Shown: positions 60,391 through 64,000 of the stretch, in pieces
How positions within the stretch are numbered: the stretch's first letter is position 1
Layout of the letters: every line of letters begins with the position of its first letter
Origin: JAMXLG01 sp963818925
GTDB taxonomy: Bacteria > Vulcanimicrobiota > Vulcanimicrobiia > Vulcanimicrobiales > Vulcanimicrobiaceae
Direction: 5' to 3'
Length of the DNA: 64,000 nucleotides
Assembly (NCBI GenBank): GCA_963818925.1
Contig: CAWFTN010000001.1
Location: forward strand, 806,001 to 870,000
The notes under the pieces: generated by a model
The model's database searches: none
What the model saw: only the letters and a program-made list of their open reading frames with translations
Told to the model about the DNA's origin: nothing
Position numbers and translations under genes: made by a program

Positions 60391-61629
60391 TCACGTTGAT
60401 GCGGTGGGGGCGAAGCTTTTTTCGCGGCCTTCTCGGCGGATGACGAAGCCGACGCTGGTCAGGATGACGAGGCCGATGAGCGCGAAGAGCGTGAAGATCG
60501 CCATGGCTTTCGCGTAGTCCGGACCGAACGGCGTGATGAATTGCGTAGCGGCGAGCGATGTGATGATCGGCAACGTGCCGGACGCGATCAAGTTTCCTAA
60601 TTGATAGACGAAGCCAGGAAATGTTCCGCGCGCGAGCGGAGGTGCGATCTCGTTCAAGTGCGCCGGGATGATGCCCCACGCGCCCTGCACCATGAATTGC
60701 ATGATGAAGCCGCCGAGCGCAAGTGTTGCGATCGTGGAACTGAACGCCCAGATGGGAATGGCGAATGCTGCGAGCACCGCGGCAATGGTGATGCCGAGCC
60801 GGCGGCCGATGCGCTGTGACAATGCGCCGAATGAAATGCCGCCGAGAATCGCACCGATTGCCGCAACCGTGTTTACGATTGCGACTTGATGCGGAGCCAA
60901 GTGATGCTGCTTGATCAAGAATGTCGCGTACGGATCTTGCGTGCCGTGCGACATGAAGTTGAACATCGCCATGAATACGGTGCCGTAGATAAACAACGGA
61001 AAGAAGCGCTTCACCGCATCGAGCAACACGTCGGTGCCGAGCGCGAGACGTTCCGCTTTGTTTGCCTCCCATGCGGGCGATTCCGGAACTTGCGTACGGA
61101 TGTAGAGAATCAAGAGCGCGGGAACCGCACCGATGATGAACATGCCTCGCCATCCGATGTACGGATAAAGCACTCCGTATGTAAGGCCGGCGAGCAGATT
61201 GCCGACCGCGTAGCCTTCTTGCAGAATTCCGGAGTAGAGGCCGCGGCGTTCCGCGGGCAACGATTCCATCGCGAGCGCCGCGCCGAGTCCCCATTCGCCG
61301 CCCATTGCGATGCCGAAGATCGCGCGCAGAATCAGGAAGATGGTGAAGTTCGGCGAGAATGCGGTGAGCAGTTCGATCAGCGAGTACAGCGCGATGTCGA
61401 TCATCAGCGGCGTACGACGCCCGTAGCGGTCGGCGAACCACCCAAAAATAAACGCACCGACGGGACGCAGTGCGAGCGTCAGCGTCGATGCGATTGCGAT
61501 TTCGGTGATGGAACGTACGAAATCGTGTGCGAGATGTGGGACGACGAAGATGACGAGGAAGAAGTCGTATGCGTCGAGCGTCCAGCCGAGGAAGCTCGCG
61601 ACGAAGGTCTTCCTCGCCGCCGACGTCAC
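60391..61629 (-). CDS. MFS transporter (aromatic acid/sialate:H+ symporter-like)
   Basis: 412 residues with 12 predicted membrane helices. FLGWTLDAYDFFLVIFVVPH in helix 1 has the Asp typical of the AAHS/SHS family, GWFADRYGRRTPL is motif A, and GIAMGGEWGLGAALAMESLP is the helix-4 signature. It probably imports an organic acid with protons. The start overlaps the lipoprotein stop (ATGA). Confidence 0.9.
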   Translation of the reverse strand: MTSAARKTFVASFLGWTLDAYDFFLVIFVVPHLAHDFVRSITEIAIASTLTLALRPVGAFIFGWFADRYGRRTPLMIDIALYSLIELLTAFSPNFTIFLILRAIFGIAMGGEWGLGAALAMESLPAERRGLYSGILQEGYAVGNLLAGLTYGVLYPYIGWRGMFIIGAVPALLILYIRTQVPESPAWEANKAERLALGTDVLLDAVKRFFPLFIYGTVFMAMFNFMSHGTQDPYATFLIKQHHLAPHQVAIVNTVAAIGAILGGISFGALSQRIGRRLGITIAAVLAAFAIPIWAFSSTIATLALGGFIMQFMVQGAWGIIPAHLNEIAPPLARGTFPGFVYQLGNLIASGTLPIITSLAATQFITPFGPDYAKAMAIFTLFALIGLVILTSVGFVIRREGREKSFAPTAST

Positions 61630-62633
61630 GGATGCATGCTCGCTGCCGGTGAAGCGCTTACCCCCGCGGATGGATTTGCAACAGGCGACGTGCTTGCATT
61701 CGGCGATGCGCTTGCGGCTGGTGACGCACTTGCGCTCGGCAGTTCATCACCGTAGAGCACGAGGAGCCACGTTTCGTCTTTTTTGACCTGAATCTTCGGC
61801 ATCGTTAATTGGAATCGCAGCGTATCTTTGTCGAGTTTCGATTGCGAGTACGTGCCCATGAAGTCGTCGCTGGTTTTCTTCTTTTTCACGGTCTCGTGAA
61901 ACAGTTGCACCGCGAAGCCGCGCCCGCCGATTTGCTCTTGCGGAAGCGTGAATTCCGCAATCGCTTTTCCTTGTAACACTTCATCCGTGTCCGTCTTCAA
62001 GCGGATTTCCATGAGGGCGACCGTTGCAACGGCTTTCGGATCGGGATTGATCATCTTCGGCGCGTTTTTCGGCATGGCGGACGATGCGAGCATGATGTGC
62101 GCGGCGGATGCCGATGGTGATGACGATGCGGACGGCGATGCAGACGCGCCCGGTGAGATCGAAGCGTCCGGCGACGGAATTGCAGCGCCAAGATCGGGTA
62201 CGTCAGTCGGATCCGCAGACGGCGACGGTGAAGCGGACGGCGATGCAGACGCTTTTGCTCCCGCTTTCGTTCCGGCTTTCGTCTTCGCGTTATCGTCGGT
62301 GACGTTGAAGCTCAGCTTGCACGAGAATCCTTGATCCTCGGGACACGCGATGCCGTTCGGCGCATCGCTAAACGCGAATGATGCGAAGCCGCTCGGCCCC
62401 GGAGTCGATGCGCCGACACCCGGCGACGGACTCATCATCGGCGGCGGCGACATGTTTCCCGGTACTTGCTGCGCAGCTTGCGGATTCATGGGTGGACCCA
62501 TTCCGCCCGGCGCTTCCGTGCCTCCGGAACCGAAGCTTCCTTGGCATGCAGCGAGCGACAATGCGAGAGCGCCCTTCGACAAGCTCAGGGTGACACGTTT
62601 CAATATGGCACGTTTCGAACGAGGGAATGTCAT
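61626..62633 (-). CDS. Ala/Ser/Pro-rich lipoprotein whose signal peptide comes from the interspersed repeat
   Basis: 335 residues. The N-terminus MTFPRSKRAILKRVTLSLSK then GALALSLAACQG is a lipoprotein signal with LAAC lipobox; VTLSLSKGA is the reverse reading of the repeat. Low-complexity AS/PS repeats occur at about 130-185 and 300-335. Between them lies a folded beta domain (VALMEIRLKTDTDEVLQGKA; KDETWLLVLYGDELP). It starts by an ATGA overlap with thrS. The function is unknown. Confidence 0.75.
   Translation of the reverse strand: MTFPRSKRAILKRVTLSLSKGALALSLAACQGSFGSGGTEAPGGMGPPMNPQAAQQVPGNMSPPPMMSPSPGVGASTPGPSGFASFAFSDAPNGIACPEDQGFSCKLSFNVTDDNAKTKAGTKAGAKASASPSASPSPSADPTDVPDLGAAIPSPDASISPGASASPSASSSPSASAAHIMLASSAMPKNAPKMINPDPKAVATVALMEIRLKTDTDEVLQGKAIAEFTLPQEQIGGRGFAVQLFHETVKKKKTSDDFMGTYSQSKLDKDTLRFQLTMPKIQVKKDETWLLVLYGDELPSASASPAASASPNASTSPVANPSAGVSASPAASMHP
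62571..62597 (-). repeat. interspersed repeat, short form, inside a coding region
   Basis: Plus strand GCGCCCTTCGACAAGCTCAG followed by GGTGACA; the minus strand encodes part of the lipoprotein signal peptide. Confidence 0.85.
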
Positions 62634-64000
62634 TCGCGGGCATCGACCTTTCGGCGGAGTTCTTCGGTGAATCCGGCAATCGAAACGGTGCGTTTCTCTT
62701 CGATGCCGCGTTCATTTACGTTCACCGTGCCGTCAGCGGCTTCTTGTTTGCCGACGACGAGAATGTACGGCACTTTCTGCGTCTTCCAATGGCGGACTTT
62801 ATAACCCAGCTTCTCATTGCTCTCGTCGACATGCACGCGGAAGCCTTCACCTTGCATGCGCGCGCCGATTTCTCGCGCGTATTGGAGTTGGTGCTCGGAG
62901 ATCGGCGCAACGACCGCTTGAATCGGAGCAAGCCAAGCGGGGAATGCACCGCCGAAATGCTCGATCAGAATACCGAAGAAGCGTTCGAGCGAGCCTGCGA
63001 GCGCGCGATGAATCATCACCGGCGTGTGATCGGCACCGTCGGCTCCGCGATACTTCAGATCGAAGCGTTGCGGTAAGACGAAGTCGACTTGCACGGTACC
63101 GAGCTGCCATTTGCGCCCGATTGCATCGCGTACGTTGATGTCGAGCTTCGGACCATAGAACGCGCCGCCGCCTTCGTCGAGTGAATATGCGAGGCCGTAC
63201 CGTTCGAGCGCTTTGCGGATCGCCTCTTCGGCAATGGGATCGGTGTCGCCGCGCATCTGCGGTTCGCGCGTCGAGAGAAAATACTCGAAATCGTCGAAGC
63301 CGAACGCTTTCATCAAACGCAGCGCTTCATCGAGCGTCTGTTCGAACTCGGCTTGCAATTGTTCCGGCGTGCAGAACAAGTGCGCGTCGTCTTGCGTGAA
63401 TCCGCGCACGCGCGTCAGGCCGTGCATGACGCCCGAACGTTCGTAGCGGTACACGGTGCCGAATTCGGAATAGCGGATCGGCAGTTCGCGATAGCTGTGC
63501 TGACGGCTGCGATAGATCAGAATGTGTCCCGGGCAATTCATCGGCTTGAGCCGGAAGCGTTGCTCCTCGACTTCGAGCGCGCCGAACATGCCGTGCGCAT
63601 AGTTCTCGAGGTGTCCGGAGATCTCGTACAGTTTTTCGCTCACGACATGCGGCGTTACGACCGGCTCGTATCCGCGGTCGCGCAAACCTTCACGGATGAA
63701 CTGCTCGATGATGCCGCGCACGAGCGCGCCCTTCGGATGCCAAAAGACGAGGCCGGCGCCTGCATCCTCTTCGATCGAGAATAGGTCGAGTTCCAGACCA
63801 AGCTTGCGGTGGTCGCGCTTTTGCGCTTCCTCGATTTGCGTGAGGTACCGCTCGAGCTCGCCTTTGTCGTACCATGCGGTACCGTAGATGCGCTGGAGCA
63901 TCGGGTTATGCTCGTCGCCGCGCCAATAGGCGCCCGCAACATTGAGCAACTTGAGCGCGCCGATTTCACCCGTGGTATGGGCGTGGCCGCCGCGGCACAA
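62630..64000 (-). CDS. thrS: threonyl-tRNA synthetase (5' end beyond the window)
   Basis: 456 residues to the edge. LNVAGAYWRGDEHNPMLQRI is the end of the editing-domain region. The class II core has motif 2 YRYERSGVMHGLTRVRGFTQ with DDAHLFC, zinc ligands in MNCPGHILIY (Cys) and the later His residues, and motif 3 HRALAGSLERFFGILIEH. The anticodon-binding domain follows (PIQAVVAPISEHQLQYAREI) to VDARE. The N-terminal part is outside the window. The stop overlaps the lipoprotein start. Confidence 0.97.
   Translation of the reverse strand: MCRGGHAHTTGEIGALKLLNVAGAYWRGDEHNPMLQRIYGTAWYDKGELERYLTQIEEAQKRDHRKLGLELDLFSIEEDAGAGLVFWHPKGALVRGIIEQFIREGLRDRGYEPVVTPHVVSEKLYEISGHLENYAHGMFGALEVEEQRFRLKPMNCPGHILIYRSRQHSYRELPIRYSEFGTVYRYERSGVMHGLTRVRGFTQDDAHLFCTPEQLQAEFEQTLDEALRLMKAFGFDDFEYFLSTREPQMRGDTDPIAEEAIRKALERYGLAYSLDEGGGAFYGPKLDINVRDAIGRKWQLGTVQVDFVLPQRFDLKYRGADGADHTPVMIHRALAGSLERFFGILIEHFGGAFPAWLAPIQAVVAPISEHQLQYAREIGARMQGEGFRVHVDESNEKLGYKVRHWKTQKVPYILVVGKQEAADGTVNVNERGIEEKRTVSIAGFTEELRRKVDARE

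Noticed and set aside
20119..62597. Interspersed repeats as a CRISPR array
   Set aside because: Copies are kilobases apart with no regular spacers and no cas genes are present.
1..64000. tRNA or rRNA genes
   Set aside because: No cloverleaf-like or rRNA-like sequence was noticed by eye on either strand; a tRNAscan/Infernal search would be decisive.

Overview
The window is a bacterial chromosome segment of moderately high GC with dense genes on both strands. A short interspersed repeat (core CCTTCGAC..GCTCAGGATGACA) recurs twelve times from about 20 kb to the right end and was not seen in the first 20 kb. I cannot place the organism firmly. The repeat, frequent GTG/TTG starts, an ECF41 sigma factor with carboxymuconolactone decarboxylases, and B12-photoreceptor genes suit an environmental, aerobic, poorly cultured lineage of the Eremiobacterota/Chloroflexota kind; this is a weak inference.

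Layout. 0-20 kb: a truncated permease-prefix protein with its PadR regulator, a secreted cupin, an anchored Thr/Pro-rich protein and a secreted HEAT-repeat protein. A tight minus-strand cassette follows at 5.4-10.05 kb (alpha/beta hydrolase, GH19-like lysin, unknown protein, membrane protein, M15-like peptidase; the two wall enzymes share a wall-binding domain). Then come cytochromes c, small hydrolases and DUF families. This part is rich in broken genes: a response regulator, an IS3 transposase, a DUF3883 protein, a class C beta-lactamase-like hydrolase, and a winged-helix/TPR regulator flanked by imperfect inverted repeats.

20-25 kb: a photobiology-like cluster. A CarH-type B12 photoreceptor repressor is divergent to an epimerase-SRPBCC fusion, beside a broken uvsE and a ferritin-like gene. 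The two ends of one decayed phytoene-desaturase-like flavoprotein lie on either side of the cluster.

26.3-31.8 kb: an operon with a recognisable ECF41 promoter, a 44-residue ORF, an FAD monooxygenase, ECF41 sigma, a LOG protein, nitronate monooxygenase, riboflavin synthase and two carboxymuconolactone-decarboxylase-like proteins. 32-41.7 kb: two very large unrecognised proteins (1534 and 1278 residues) abutting a type II NADH dehydrogenase; this is the best candidate for an undescribed system.

43.9-55.9 kb: an eight-gene run with overlapping or nearly touching reading frames (TPP enzyme, enolase-superfamily dehydratase, FAD/FeS 2-hydroxyacid dehydrogenase, second NDH-2, SDR, six-hairpin glycosidase, TIM-barrel isomerase, cyclase). 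It probably releases, oxidises and isomerises a sugar or sugar acid and passes electrons to quinone. 56-64 kb: STAS protein, secreted proteins, an AraC regulator, and a thrS-lipoprotein-MFS run. In several places the interspersed repeat has become part of a protein or of a translation start.
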